Positions 21,151 to 33,994 are shown, counted from the first letter of the stretch. The stretch: 64,000 nt of DNA from Amorphophallus konjac (GCA_022559845.1 CM040117.1:17508856-17572855), one strand, 5' to 3'. Program-made: numbers and translations. Notes: a model not told the origin generated them from the letters alone.

Positions 21151-23548
21151 TGCCTGTTTGTGCAAAATAACTTTGCCTTGCAGGTGTGCCTTGGAATGGA
21201 ATAAAAAGGGGTATTAATCCAAGGCACTCAAGAATGAAAATCTCTTCTGAACTGTTCAGGTAAATTCTCTGCATTTCCTGTTTTGAAACTCATTACATAT
21301 CTTGGTTGATGTGTCCATGCATAATTGCTATTTTTTTTGCATAGCATATTCACTCTTCATCTGCATTGTCTAAATTGAAGCCTCTGAACTCTCCACAACT
21401 GAAATTTATGCTTTGGACACTATGAGTATTCACATCTCTCAATGCTCATACTGTTTTATCTGTTTAAATCTGAACTGCATATGAATGTTGTTGAAATCTG
21501 TCTGTTGCATAGTTCATTGAAAATCTGAATTGCATATAGGACTGCATATTGAATTATCATGATTGACCTCAATGGTATATAAATGGTAAGCTACCAAAAG
21601 GCAGGAAAATCTATCTGGAGGCTCTTACTATGTGTGAGGTGGTCTTTTAGACCAAGTGCTCCGCCTAGTACCATGGGTCACTTTGCTGATAGGACAGTCT
21701 GATTGTGCACAAGTCACAATATCATTTGGAATCATATGTTCAGTTTTCAGTGCAAACATTACATGTTTTCAGGGGGAGTTAGTTGTATATCTTTGCATAG
21801 CATTCAATGTTGAGTCTTTGCATGTCCTTGCATACATATAGTGCATTGCATTTCCTTATATTGAAAATGCCAAAAAGAGAGTTTGAATACATATTGTGAG
21901 GGGGAGTCAATGCATTGCATATAGGTTGTCAAATGCATACATTTGTTAGAACTCATTGCATATCCTTTCTTATTGATTTTGTTGACAAACCTTGATCATA
22001 TTCTGAAAACTTTGAGCTTCACAATCTCTCTTAACAATTGGTATTTCTCCTATCAATTGGTATCATTTGGGTTCAAAATTCTATCAGTCTCTCATGAAGA
22101 TTTCAATGGGCTATCTCGATCATAAATCTGAAAACTCTTGAACTAGAAATCTTCTATTATATGCTTTTATGAATGTCTGAAATAACTCATGTGGTTTAAG
22201 TTTAATGTATTCATGGAGTTTGACTTTAAAATCTCTTAAAAATATCTGGAGCATGTTTTAATAAACCTTAACCATCTATTTCATGTTGTATCTTGTAAAA
22301 TCTTCTGAATCTGCACTTTTGAATACATGACTTCAACTGATTAAGTACATGAAACTATTATTGATTTGAAGCAAATGAATTTTTCTGAAATGTCTAAAGG
22401 GTAATATCTGTCAGAGCAATGACATTGGTCACTGAGAAACACATGTCCAAAGGACTGTGTCATGAGGTGCCTTAGTTAACTCTGCATAAAATTCATTGAA
22501 AATCAGGCAGAGCAATGGCATGCACACTGAGAAATACAACTCACTCATCAAGAAATGATTTGGAGTGTGTCATGATGTGTAAATGCTATCTCTGTTCATA
22601 TATAGCATGACAGTTAGTCACACTAAGTGCTTAGGGATATTGGCCTCTGATCAAGGTATATCCTCTAGTTACAAGGTGTGCACTGAACTAGACTGCTCGT
22701 AAAATTTGTAGCATGGAAAATTGTTGAACATATCTCAATATCTGAATATTGATGCTAAAATCAAATTGCTACAACCCTAGACAAAATAATATGTCTTCAT
22801 AATTGCTTAATCTCAATACTAGTGCATGTAATTCTGAAAGAAGTCAATAAATTTGATTGTGTAAGACAAAGGGAGGATAATCAAGATAATTATGAGGGCT
22901 TGGTTCATTTTTATTAAAACATGGTTTTAGATATCAATACAGAATTTTATTGATAAACTCTGCATACATCATGTTTAAACCATGCTGTTCAATAAAGCTC
23001 ATTCATAAGCCCTTATAATGGAAGACTTTGAAAACTTATGTTTTGGATTTATGAGATTGATATCTCTTTGAAAATCAGGCTGAACTTCTTGTGTTTGGAG
23101 CATCCTTGAAAAATCTGTTAATTGAAACTCTTCTGCTCATGTCCTTGGTTCATTGACCTGAACTTCTCCTTGTTTGCCCCTGTGGTCTCCTTCTCATCTA
23201 TCTCATAAGATTCCACTTATTGAGGGGGAGCTTCCATGTCATATGCATCATGCTGCATAGAAACTCTTAAAGGGGAAGATCTTGCATTCTGGTATCGGCA
23301 TCTGTATTCACCCCTTCCCATGGTTCATCCTGTCTATACCAAAGGGGGAGATTGTTTGCCAAAGGGGGAGAATTATGTTCTTGCAAGGGGGAGAAATTGA
23401 CTGAATTTTTATACATGCTTTAATTTCTCAAACTATTTTCTTTTTGATGAAGTCAAAGGGGGAGAATAATTTGAGTCATCAGAATGCCTCACATCATCAG
23501 AATGACTCAATGTGTTGAAAGTGTTGCCATCATCAAAAAGGGAGAGAT
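21151..23548 (+). other. Element B 3' non-coding region with polypurine motifs
   Basis: This 2.4 kb has no recognisable gene. GGGGGAG motifs occur near 21773, 21901, 23223, 23344, 23362, 23386 and 23458, and AAAAAGGGAGAG lies directly before the 3' LTR. Sections resemble the same region of element A. It is AT-rich, and the longest open frames (about 60 residues) have no known motifs. Confidence 0.75.
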
Positions 23549-26500
23549 TGTTGTGCCCCTGTGGTTTTGATGATGGTTTTGATGATTGGTTTTTGATGTG
23601 AGTTAATCACTGTGAGTCATCTTGCTGTGTGAGTCATCATGCTGTTATTTAGTTATTTTCTGATCATAACTCAGTCTATCAAATGTTCAGTCATCTTGCT
23701 GCTCAGTTTAGTTTAACATATTTGATGTTCAGTCATGTTAACTGATGCATAAAGCATTCATTGCTACACTCTGCTTAGTTAGTATGAACAGTAGTGGGTC
23801 GACCCACCCTTGCTGATGCGTCGACCCATCAGAACACTGACTGTCTGGGTATCAAAGTCTATACATCAGCTTGATCGAGTAAGTCTGTACAGCATGCCTT
23901 AGTGTTCATATCATTAAGTCTGTACATTGGCATCTCTTCTTCAAGTATGTACACCGGGCATCTTCTAATTGAAGTCTGTACAGCCAATGCACTTAACTGA
24001 AGTCTATACACTGGTTTGTCTAACTTCAACTCTATACATCCGATTACGGTTGCAGTGTTCACCAAGTCTATACATCGCCTTCTGCAAGCATTCTTCAAGT
24101 ATGTACAGCCTGTGCATTGCTTCACAACAAGTCTAGACATCCTGGTTGTAGTCTAAGTCTACACATCCTACTAGGTCGGACTTCAAAGTCTGTACACTGC
24201 GCACCACTGTACAAGTCCATACAATGGCTGTTGAACTGTGAAGTCTATACAGCGTTTCATTCACACTGGAAGTCTATACATTAGACTTTGGCAAAGTCTA
24301 TTCATTCGTTTCCAGAAGTTCAAGTCCATACATTGATCGTTTGGGTAACAAAGTCTATACATCGCCTTCAAGGCATCAAGTCTATACAGTGGACTGTGCT
24401 TCAAGCATTGGCCAAGTCTGTACATCGACCTGTTCACTCGTATGAGCAAGTTTATACATTGGTCGGTGGCAAGTCTATACATTGCTTTGCTTTACCTACG
24501 TTCAAGACCACCAAGTTTGTACATTGGGTAAAGTCTACACATCACCTTGGTCACTTGCCTCAAACTCTATACACTGTGAACATTCAAGTCTGTACAGACT
24601 TCACTTCAATCAAGTGTGTACATCGTTAAGCTGCCTTTGTGCCGAAGGAAGTCTATACAGTGGTCTTCATTTCGTCAAGTCTGTACATTGGTTTCAACTC
24701 TCCAAGTCTGTACATCGCTTGCAGCTTCAATGTCCATACAACCATAGCAAGTCTGTACATTGACACCTTACCTTCATTCAGAACCTCAAGTCTATACACT
24801 CGTTTCTAAGGCAAAGTCTATACAATCGTCTTCATAGGTTTCAAGTCTGTACAGCATGCCTTGCTATTCACAGCCTTTAAAGTCTGTACATTGTCCTCGC
24901 ATCGGCAAGTCTGTACATTGGCTTCATATGCTCCTAAGTCTATACATCGGTCCTCAAGCGTTACAAGTCTGTACATTGGTTCAGACTCTTCAAAGTCTGT
25001 ACATTGGGCCTTCAAGCTTTTGAAGTCTAAACACTGGCTTACTCTTCAAGTCTGTACAACCTGCCTTGATTCAGAGTCTATTCATCGCTGTTGAGTTAAA
25101 GTCTGTACAGCCGTTCCTTTGGCTAAAGTCTACACATCGTGTAGTCTATACACTCGACTGCCCTACTTTGCTTCAAGTCTGTACAGTCTCTCCCTCAGCA
25201 AGCCTATACACTGGAGTCGTCAGCTGCAAGGACAGCATGTCTGTACATTGGTTCTCATGCATGTTAACACCAAGTCTATACACTGCATTCATGCATTGTT
25301 CTTCACAGGAAAGTCTGTACACTATGTTCTCTCGCACGCAAACAAAGTGTGTACAGCCTGTGCTTGCATTAGTAAGTCTACACACTCGATTCATTCATGC
25401 ATTTCACAGAAGTCTATACACTCCTTCCTATTATCATAATGCATTCTTCAGCAAGTATATACACTGAGCTCGCATGAAGACTTCTAAGTCTATACACTCC
25501 CTCACACTGTACACACTTGCTGTATTGATATCTATAAGTCTATACATTGCTGAACTATGTACAGTCTGTGTTAATTTTGTCCATCGACTGAACTCCTCAG
25601 TTACTCTTGCAGGTGTTCTGGCACGTGAACCAAAGAAATGTATGGCACGTGATCCAAGGAGCTGAGATGCTGACACGTGGCCAAATACTTGGGCGGGAAA
25701 TATGGAGGCCACACACGCCCAGTGCTGCCCCTGCTCGAGCTGCTATAAAGGGTAGTCTCCGTTGTCTGAAGGAGGCTGATCGAAGTTGAGAGAGTAGAAG
25801 CTGTGAAGAAAAAGTAGAGTGCAGAGAGGTCTTCGATCCAGTGAAGAAAAGAAAGAAAAGAAGAGAGTGAGAGTGAGAGCAAAAGAAGGAAAAGAGAGAG
25901 ATAGTGCTCGTGAGAAGTGAGAAGAAAGAGAGAAGAAAGAGAAGCAGAAAGAAGAGGAAGAAAAGAAGAGGAGGAGAGAGTCTATTGCAGATCAGTTCAG
26001 TCTGTTCGTGGATCAAATCCAGAACGACTATGCTCATTGAGAGCTACATCTCTTGTGTTTCATTTCCAGCTTTTGTTGCTGTGTTTTTTATGTTTCTTTA
26101 TTTTTTCTTTTGTTTCTTTGGTTAGCCTTGTTCTTCCGATTGCCCTGCTGGGGATCGGGTTCCTCCTGTGGATTCAGGAGAAGGGAGACTTGTCTCCGGT
26201 TCTGGGCTTGTGGCTTGCAAGTCCAGGGGTCCCTCCGGTTGGAGGAAGAGAGGTCTGCGACCTCTGGTTGCTGGTGACTGGGAGTCACTAGCGGGTTCCC
26301 TCCTGGTCTGGAGGAAGAGAGACTTCGGTCTCTGGTTTCCAAGTGGCTGGGAGTCACTTGGGGTGTCTCTCCGGTTGGGAGGAAGAGGGGAGGCTGTTCC
26401 CCTGGTCAAGCTGTGTGGCAGCACCTTGTTCGCAGACTGAGTCTGCTTGGTTCTAGCGTTTGCTAGTGAAGCCTCACTCCGGTTGGGAGTGAGGGGTGGA

Positions 26501-26713
26501 TGTAGGTCTGGAGGACCGAACCACCTAAAAATCTATTGAGCAGTGGTTTGCTTCAGCTAGATGCTTGTATAGGCGTGCTCCATGTGCTTGCTCATAAGTT
26601 TAATTGAATCGGTTTTATTCTGTGATTGCGTCTAGCATCTGAGTTTTTATTTGGGCATTATTCGTAGCAGGATACATTCACCCCCCTCTGTATCCGGGCC
26701 TAGCACCCTAACA
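23549..26713 (+). repeat. Element B 3' LTR
   Basis: This 3165 bp copy of the 5' LTR includes the AAGTCTRTACA array at 23855-25567 and a TATA box near 25742. Differences from the 5' copy are scattered single bases, several of them G/A changes within motifs, plus a 13 bp length difference near 26552. Confidence 0.95.
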
Positions 26714-27039
26714 TTTTCGATTTGCGGTTCAGTGTGTGGCACTAGTGTAGCCTCACCAGATTTGGTGAGGGGTGGACGTAGGATTGGGGATTCAGTCTAA
26801 CCACCTTAAAATCCTTTGTGTTGTGATTTCTTTATGTGATTGCTTCGTTCTAGATGCATGCTTAGGTTCAAATCGATATATTAGTTGCTCATCTTGCCAA
26901 GCGAATCATAGTGTTCTTCAATAAGCTAGTTATATTCCGCTGTGATTTATTTTATCTAGCTATATGGAGGGTTGTATTGCGAAAAGAGGAGCAGATCTAT
27001 TCACCCCTCCCCTCTAGATCTGATGTCCACCACTCAACA
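26714..27039 (+). repeat. Element A 3' LTR, second part
   Basis: After B's end and the second ttttc copy (26714-26718) the LTR resumes at GATTTGCGG, matching 5' LTR position 6604 onward, and ends CACTCAACA at 27039 beside the cttaa duplication. Confidence 0.95.
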
Positions 27040-27044
27040 CTTAA

Positions 27045-28350
27045 CCAAGGGGATGACCTTGTTCCGCAGGCGCTGCTCTCGCCTATCCTCCACGTGGACC
27101 GGAAACTCTGAGAGAAAGATCTGGACTCACCTCGGGCCAAACAGAATCTCGAGCACATGAGAGTCATCGGGCATATACTTTCGCAACATCGAGACGTGGA
27201 ACATGTCATGCACCGACGCCAACTCAGGGGGTAACTGCAACCGATAAGTAACCTCACTGATGCGCTCCACAATCATAAAAGGGCCAATATAGCGGGGACT
27301 CAGCTTCCCACGCCGTCCAAAGCGCATCACCCCCTTCATCGGAGAAACTCTCAAGAACACACGATCGCCCACGGTGAACTCGAGGGGCTTCCGCCTACGG
27401 TCAGCATAGCTCTTCTGCCGACTCTGGGCCGCCAACATGTTCCGACGGACCAGGTGCACAACATCCACACACTATTGCACCAGCTCTGGTCCCCTCAAAA
27501 CACGCTCACCGACCTCAAAGCAATCAAGTGGAGTACGACACGGACGCCCATACAAAGCGTCATAAGGAGCCATGCCGATGCTCGAATGATAGCTTTTGTT
27601 GTAGGTAAACTCCACCAACTGTAGGTGGTGAATCCAACTCCCCCGCCACTCCAGACAGTAGGATCTCAGCATGTCCTCCAAAGTCTGAATGGTCCTCTCT
27701 AACTGACCATCTTACTGAGGATGATACGCCGAGCTAAAAGCCAAATCCGTGCCAAGCGCTCACTGGAAACTCCCCCAGAATCCAGAAGTGAAGCGCGGAT
27801 CCCGATCTGACGCGATGGAAATGGGAATCCCATGCAACGGGATGATCCGCTCCACATAAAGATGAGCCAACCTGGACACGCTCCAGCTGACTTTCACCGG
27901 TAACAACCGAGTCACCTTCGTCAGCCTATCCACCAGCAACCAAATATTATCCTGACCGCTCGGAGTCCTCGGCAATCCCGCCACGAAATCCGTGGTCACG
28001 TGGTCCCACTTCCACGCAAGAACATCCAAGGGCTGGAGAGTACCTCTCGGTCGCTAATGCTCCGCCTTCACCTGCTGATAGGTCAGGCACCTGGCCACAA
28101 ATTCGGCAACAACTCTCTTCATGCCAGGCCACCAGAACTGCCTCCGCAAGTTCCGATACATCTTCGTCGCACCCGGGTGTACGGTGTACCTGCTCCCATG
28201 CGCTTCGCGCAACACTGCATGACGAACCTGTCCCTCAGTTGGGACGTACAGCCTACCAAGGAATCTCACGGCTCCGTCCTCGCTGAGCTCCACATCAGCC
28301 AAAGCCAAAACCCGGGGCAACTCAGGGTCCGCATGCTGAGCCTCTGTCAC
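27045..28350 (-). pseudogene. pol: Element C pol: integrase
   Basis: Reading leftward: the H2C2 zinc domain (HPGATKMYRNLRRQFWWPGM, with a decayed CLTYQQ where C-x2-C is expected) near 28100-28190; the core WDHVTTDFVAGLPRT with the first Asp near 28000; ASDRDPRF with the second near 27800; then a stop and frame changes near 27700. A segment with WIHHLQLVEFTYNKSYHSSI follows, and the C-terminal domain FTVGDRVFLRVSPMKG ... LSPRYIGPFMIVERI ... VHDMFHVSMLRKY down to about 27130. The gene then crosses the A insertion to 5322. It would insert cDNA; it is inactive now because of stops near 27470 and 27681-27760. Confidence 0.88.
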
Positions 28351-28376
28351 CTAACGGCGGATAGTAGGTGTGACAG

Positions 28377-28988
28377 TCAGACTCGCAAGTACTGCCAACC
28401 CTGGCTCCTGGGAAATCCTGAGCCTGAACAAAACTTCGGGCACTTGTCCCAGAGCCTCCACTTCCTCAACATCAAGGCACTGACTGCGACCTTCCGACTC
28501 AAAGCATCGGCGACGACATTCATCCTGCCCGGCTGATAAGACAGGGTGAAGTCATAATCCTTCATAAACTCCATCCATCACCTCTGCCTAAAGTTAAGGT
28601 CCCTCTGCGAGAACACATACCTCAAACTCTGATGGTCAGTGAACACCTCGAACCTCTCACCGTAGAGATAATGCCTCCAGATCTTCAGTGCGAAGATCAC
28701 AGCCGCCAACTCCAGGTCATGGGTAGGGTAGTTCTCCTCATAGGACTTTAGCTGCTGAGAGACTTAAGCCACCACTCTACCATGCTGCATCAACACAGCA
28801 CCCAATCTGACCCCGGAAGCATCTGTACACACCACAAAGCTTCCCGATCCAGAAGGCAAAACCAACACCGGAGCCAAGGTGAGCAACCTCTTCAGTTCCC
28901 TAAAACTCTGCTCACACTCCTCAGACCAGACAAAAGGCACATCCTTCCGTGTGAGTCTAGTCATTGGGGCCGCAATGCGAGAAAAATC
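28377..28988 (-). pseudogene. pol: Element C pol: RNase H
   Basis: The minus strand shows the RT-RNase H connection DVPFVWSEECEQSFRELKRL, then PVLVLPSGSGSFVVCTDASG with the RNase H Asp, near 28830-28880. After a stop the end of the domain reads [22 protein letters not shown] (near 28480-28560), the usual gypsy RNase H terminus with the NVVADALSR signature. It would degrade the RNA of the RNA-DNA hybrid. Stops near 28764 and 28966 show decay. Confidence 0.85.
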
Positions 28989-30320
28989 TTAGATAAACCG
29001 CCGATAATAGCCCGCAAGCCCCAAAAAACTCTGGATCTCCGTCACAGACCTCAGCCTCGGCCACTGCATTACTGCCTCGACCTTGGCGGGGTCCACAGAA
29101 ATGCCATCACCAGAAATCACGTGCCCCAAAAAGTGCACCTCACGAAGCCAGAATTCGTACTTACTAAGCTTCGCATACAACTGGTGATCTCGCAACGTCT
29201 GCAGCACCACACCCAAATGGTACGCATGCTCCTCGGCAAACCGCGAATAAACAAGGATGTCGTCCATAAATATGACCACGAACTGGTCCAAATACGGACG
29301 AAACACCATCTGCATCAAGTCCATGAAGGCTGCGGGGGCATTGGTGAGCCCGAACAGCATCACCAAGAACTCATAATTCCCGTACCTTGTACTGAAAACA
29401 GTCTTCTCTACGTCGGACTCGCGAATCCTCAGCTGATAGTAACCGGACCGCAAATCAATCCGCGAGAAGACTCGCGCAGACTAAAGTTGGTCGAACAAAA
29501 CATCAATCCGCGGTAACGGATACTTGTTCTTAATGGTCACCTCATTCAGCTGCCGGTAGTCAATGCACAACCGCAAGCTACCGTCCTTCTTCTTCACAAA
29601 CAACACAGGCACACCCCAAGGGGAAAAGCTAGGATGAATGTACCCCTTGGCCAGCAGCTCCTGCAACTGCGCCCTCAACTCCCTCAACTCAGCGGGGGCC
29701 ATACGGTAGGGAGCCTTCGCCAAAGGTCCCGTACTAGGCACAACCTCGATCACGAAATCAATCTCCCGCTGGGGAGGCAATCCAGGTAAGTCCTCCGAAA
29801 AAACATCGGGGAACTCGCACACCACCGGGATGTCCTTGACATCCGGCTCCATCTGGTCAGTCACAACCATGGAGGCGAGAAAACCCTGACAACCCGCATC
29901 AAGCAACCGACGAGCTCGAATCGCAGAAATAAGAAAGCGGGAAGAGGAAGACCTGATCCCTTGGAAATAGAAGGTGGGTCCGTGAAGTCGCCAGAAATAA
30001 ACCCTCTTCGAGCCGCAATCCACTAACGCATGATGTGCCTCGAGCCAATCCATACCCAAAATCACATCAAAGTCCTGAAGTGGCAACGCATAGAGCCTAG
30101 CCGACAAACTCCACCCTTCCACCCACACAGGAACCTCATGAAAGTAATACGGAGTGATCATAAAATCACCCGAAGGTAACTCTACTGCCAAATCACAAGA
30201 CAACTGGGTCACCGGCTCCTCAATACTCAGCGTGAAATCCTCCGAAACAAACGAGTGAGATGCGCCAGAATCGAACAAAACTAGAGCCGCACAATCCAAA
30301 ATTTGAACGGTACCTTCCAC
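28989..30320 (-). pseudogene. pol: Element C pol: protease and reverse transcriptase
   Basis: The frame from 30320 encodes the protease site [16 protein letters not shown] (near 30260) and [18 protein letters not shown], the linker [20 protein letters not shown], then [57 protein letters not shown] stop near 29481 splits the palm. The rest, from 29453, reads [34 protein letters not shown], the catalytic [13 protein letters not shown] near 29260, and [14 protein letters not shown]. The FMDD box and the DSGAS site are intact. The layout is typical of Tekay/Del chromoviruses. Confidence 0.92.
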
Positions 30321-30429
30321 GAGCTACGACGCCACTGCCACTGCCTCTGCCCTAGTCATGTGCGTGATCTGGCCTCGAGCTCTCTGCCTTCCTCCCATAC
30401 TAGCTGACTTGGGTAGTGGCGGATATTGT

Positions 30430-31697
30430 CCCTACTACTGCTGCTGCTGCTGCCTCTATTGTTGGGGAACCTGTTGTTGCTGAGGAAACTGTTGCTGTTG
30501 CTGCCTCTGCTGTTGGGGAACCTGCTGTTGCTGAGGAAACTGCTGTTGTTGCTGCCTCTGAGGACAATCACGCGCCATGTGCCCTGGCTGGTCACGCCGA
30601 AAATAAACAATCGGCACCGTGCACTGCCTGCCTAGGTGATGCTCACTACACCGTGGACATGGTCCTCGCGATCCACCCACCGATCCCTGACGTTGAAATG
30701 GGACCGACTGCTATACACTGCCCGATGATGCCTGCCCCCGATCCTTGTGCTTCTTACGGAAACCCTTCTTAAGGAACTTCTTGACCTTTGAGCCAAAAGA
30801 CACAGATCCTGTCGCCGACGCTGCCGGTGCCGGTGCTCCTGAATCGTCCGACGCATGCTGAAAAGAACCCTACTGCTGGGTAATCAACTGCTGGCTGCGA
30901 CCCGACAAAGACTGCCCCTGGCTAATCGGTCCTCGAGTCCTCTGCATATCCATCTCCAAAGAAGCCGCAACACGATACGTTGTCTCCAGATCAGTGGCCG
31001 CATTCGCGATCAAATGGTGCCTCAGCTCCTGCCTCAAGCCCTGTACGAACTGTGCGGTCTTCACCCTCTCATGCTCCATGATATGAGGTGCATACCGACC
31101 CAGCTCAACAAATTGGGCCCTGTACTGTAACACGGACATGTCGCCCTGAACCAGCTCCAGAAACTGACGCATCCGCTGCGTAGCAATATACTCTGGATAG
31201 TAGGTGCGCTCGAAAGCACTAACAAAGTTGCACCACGCAATCTGCTCAACTGGACGAAGTTGGAAAGACGTCTTCCACTCGGAAGACCACCACTCCCGAG
31301 CCGTACCCTGCAACTGGCTGGAGGCCAACATCACCCTGTCCTCCGTAGTAGAACTGAACACCCGCTCCATCTCGTCGAGCCAACTCCGAGCCAAATCAGG
31401 GTCTGGCTGACCGCCGTAGTAAAGGGGATGAAACTGCATGAAATCCTTCACTGCTCAGCCTGGCCCACCCCTGGTCGACGAGCCCTCACCAGCCTCTCCA
31501 CCGAACTGTTGAGATATAAGCTGGCACATGCCACGGAAGAAATCCCAGGACCCCGGAAACCTCGCAATATCCACTGCCTCGGCGGCCCCCGGTGGCGCTC
31601 TACTATGCTCCTCCTGATCTCGCTGAACCCCCTGCTGGATCTCCTGACCTCCAGCCGACTGTCCCTGTTGAGAGTGAGTGCTCCGCCTCGGCGCCAT
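30430..31697 (-). pseudogene. gag: Element C gag with Gln-rich tail
   Basis: Gag starts at the ATG 31695-31697 (MAPRRSTHSQQGQ). After a stop near 31455 the core continues as FMQFHPLYYGGQPDPDLARS, LQGTAREWWSSEW, FVSAFERTYYPEYIATQRMR, ending near 30870. Downstream, in another frame, lie two zinc elements: CPRCSEHHLGRQC and a decayed knuckle where the two Cys of CYRCGQPGHMARDC are gone (YFRRDQPGHMARDC). A tail of QQQQQFPQQQQVPQQ repeats follows at 30430-30560. The protein would build the particle; at least one stop and one frameshift inactivate it. Confidence 0.85.
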
Positions 31698-31848
31698 GCT
31701 CGCTCCTGAAGCAAAAGATAGAAAACACAGAAACAGCAAGGTCAAGAAATACACACGATGCCCGATGCCAGCGTCAACTGTACATCATCACTATGGACTA
31801 GTGGACCACCACAATTACTTATGATTCTCGTGTAATCCTACAACCGCT

Positions 31849-31860
31849 GCTCTGATACCA
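31849..31860 (-). promoter_or_regulatory. Element C primer-binding site
   Basis: TGGTATCAGAGC on the minus strand lies two bases inside the LTR end at 31863, about 150 bp before the gag start. Confidence 0.93.
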
Positions 31861-32990
31861 ACTGTAACGACCCAAGAATCTGATTACCGGGAAGGCCCGA
31901 TAACCCGAGACTCGTACCGCCACCAATGAGCCCGAAGACTCGGAAGGGTTAAAGGAATGGTGTGGAGACTACACAAGTATCACAAATAATTATAGAAATA
32001 AATAGTTATCTTATTAAGCAGGAAATAAATTAACAATTTACAGGATACATGATCAACAAGATAACAATAAAATAACAACAGCAGTAGTCCACAACTAGTA
32101 CAGAGACAAGAAAGAAAAGTATAGCTACACAGGACATACCCTGGCTCTGACCTCTGGCACTAACGCTGGGCACCTGAACCACGCTGAGCCTCAGACGCGC
32201 TCCCCTGAGGCCGCGACTCACCTGAAACATGGTGAAAACATGCAGGGAATGAGTCTCGGAACAAGACTCAGTAGGGATCACTCGAACCCTACCTCACGAA
32301 TGGAGAAACCACTACGCTAGCAGTAAGCAAGTATCTCGGAGAGGGAACCCTGCTGTCTACAAAACTCTGATCTTTCGGCATGAAAACCAACAGGCGTGCC
32401 ACGGAGGAACGACCGAAACACCACGGCTAACACGACAAAACCCGAAGGTCGAAGTCTCAACGACTAACGGTCTATCACTACCGACTCGACAGGAGTACCT
32501 CCCACTAGAAGCAAGACCGGATGCGTCCACTGACGACTTAGTCCGCGTCTCAAGTGTCTCCCTCCGGCCCAGCGGGAACTGAGACACCGTACAAGTAACC
32601 ACAAACAAGTGACTAGCTGGGGTCGAGCCCGTCGGCGTGGGTCCAATCGCCCCCAACCACGTGTGCACACACAGACCGTGCGTCCCTGGTCTGGCCCTCT
32701 GACCGGTTTTCCCCTCAGCCAGACTCTTACTGGTAGACGCGGGGCCCGACGGAAACTGGTCCACAAACCATCTCTAAGGGTAGCCTCTCCACCACTCCCT
32801 GGTGGGACCACTCGCGTGTAAGCATGCTACGACTAGTGGAGGGTCACTACAGAGTGGACTCTCAAGTCAACGGAAAATAACGTCCGCATCCGACGACGTA
32901 CGGGGACCACCCCACGTACCAACACCGTCGCACGGTGACCACGGTCAGAAAAGAAACGGGGTTGCAAACCACCCGGGGCAACCCAGAGCC

Positions 32991-33518
32991 TGACGATCTA
33001 CCCTAGACGCGTCACAGGCTCTGACGGTCTAGGCAGGACCGTCACAATCACCTGACGACCCAACGCAGGGGCGTCACATGCACGGTGTAAAACAGGGTGT
33101 AACGCACCTACCATGGTGCGTTACAGTCTGTGACGCGCCTATCCTGGTGCGTCACAAGACAACAGAGAATAGCTATGACGCGTGCCACTCGGTGCGTCAC
33201 AGCGTGTAACGGACCAACCCTGGTGCGTTACAACGTGGGAATGCGTCTGCTCTAACGCACCCACATAGGGGCATCACATGGTTGTGACGTGCCAAGCCAG
33301 GTGCGTCACATGCCTTGACCCCCCCAACGGTCAAAAACCAACGGTCGGCAGTCAACGGTCGAACGCCCCTGACGGTCCAACCTAGGTGCGTCACAGCACC
33401 GTGGCGGTCTATCGTGGGACCATCAGAGCCCAAAGACCCCACTTGGCTGCACTCAGGGCTGTAACGCACCCATCTGGGCGCGTTACATAGTGTGACGGTC
33501 ACTGGAAGGACCGTCACA
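32991..33518. repeat. Array of 13 short inverted repeats in the C LTR
   Basis: I find thirteen units of 25-28 bp. Each has a left arm like TGTRACGCRCC, about 6 loop bases and a right arm like GGTGCGTYACA. Arms change together: TAAC pairs with GTTA in some units and GAC with GTC in others; GGTC pairs with GACC. The unit starting at 33098 pairs perfectly over 11 bp. Two intact and one broken unit occur in the related LTR I at 49269-49366. The array lies downstream of the TATA box, so it would be in the transcript. Confidence 0.88.
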
Positions 33519-33994
33519 CCCGCCCGAGGGTGAAACGGCGGGAAACGCCCAAAAAAATTGGCCACTCCCCCATGCCTCCACCGGAGAGGGGGAAATCAAA
33601 GGGGGAGACCCCTGGGGACCTCTAGCATGATTCTAGGCCATCAAAACATGAAATCATGCATCAAATCCATAGATCAGGCGAGCTCTCCCCAAATCATGGA
33701 AAACCCCAAACCCGCAAGGAATCCCATCTCTCGGCCTCCCCTCGGCCTACAACTCGCGGGAAAGGAAGGCTAGAGGCTAGGGAACGTCACCCTACCTCAA
33801 TTACGTCCCGAGATGCGCCGGATCGACCACGAATCGTGAAGAATGCCCGAAAACCCTCGTTCTTCCTTGAATTCCCACGGTCAACGTACGCCTCCATGAT
33901 CACCTCGCCGTCGCCGTCATCACCACGCCGTCGCCCACAGCCGTCCGCAGTCGGAGGGGCTTGCCGCGGTCTCGCCGGACGAAGAAGAGAGGGA

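Larger units (their letters stand above)
15452..26713 (+). mobile_element. Element B: non-autonomous Sirevirus-like element with motif-array LTRs
   Basis: Element B is 11,262 bp: 5' LTR 15452-18629, internal region 18630-23548, 3' LTR 23549-26713. The target duplication is ttttc (15447-15451, 26714-26718) inside A's 3' LTR. Both LTRs start TGTTGTGCCCC, as in A, and end CTAACA. The internal region encodes only a gag-like protein; no protease, integrase or RT is present, so B would need an autonomous relative. The LTRs look about 99 percent alike: three differences in the first 320 bases, and a 13 bp length difference near the end. B is the youngest element of the left stack. Confidence 0.95.
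5323..27039 (+). mobile_element. Element A: Sirevirus-type Ty1/copia retrotransposon, split by element B
   Basis: This is a complete LTR element on the plus strand. The 5' LTR is 5323-6925, the internal region 6926-14170, and the 3' LTR 14171-15451 plus 26719-27039. Removing B and one copy of its duplication leaves a 1602 bp 3' LTR against 1603 bp for the 5' LTR, which confirms the reconstruction. The target duplication is cttaa (5318-5322, 27040-27044), in the integrase gene of C. Coding order is gag, protease, integrase, RT, RNase H, as in Ty1/copia. The coiled-coil C-terminal gag, long non-coding 3' region and repeated GGGGGAG motifs fit the SIRE/Maximus (Sirevirus) lineage. Many stops make it non-functional now. 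Confidence 0.95.

Noticed and set aside
21943..22125. An env-like gene downstream of the gag-like frame in B, as in some Sireviruses
   Set aside because: Only a 60-residue hydrophobic frame exists, without a signal peptide plus transmembrane layout or a conserved counterpart in A.
28782..29516. A plus-strand gene of 244 codons
   Set aside because: It is antisense to the C reverse transcriptase, whose motifs are unmistakable on the minus strand.
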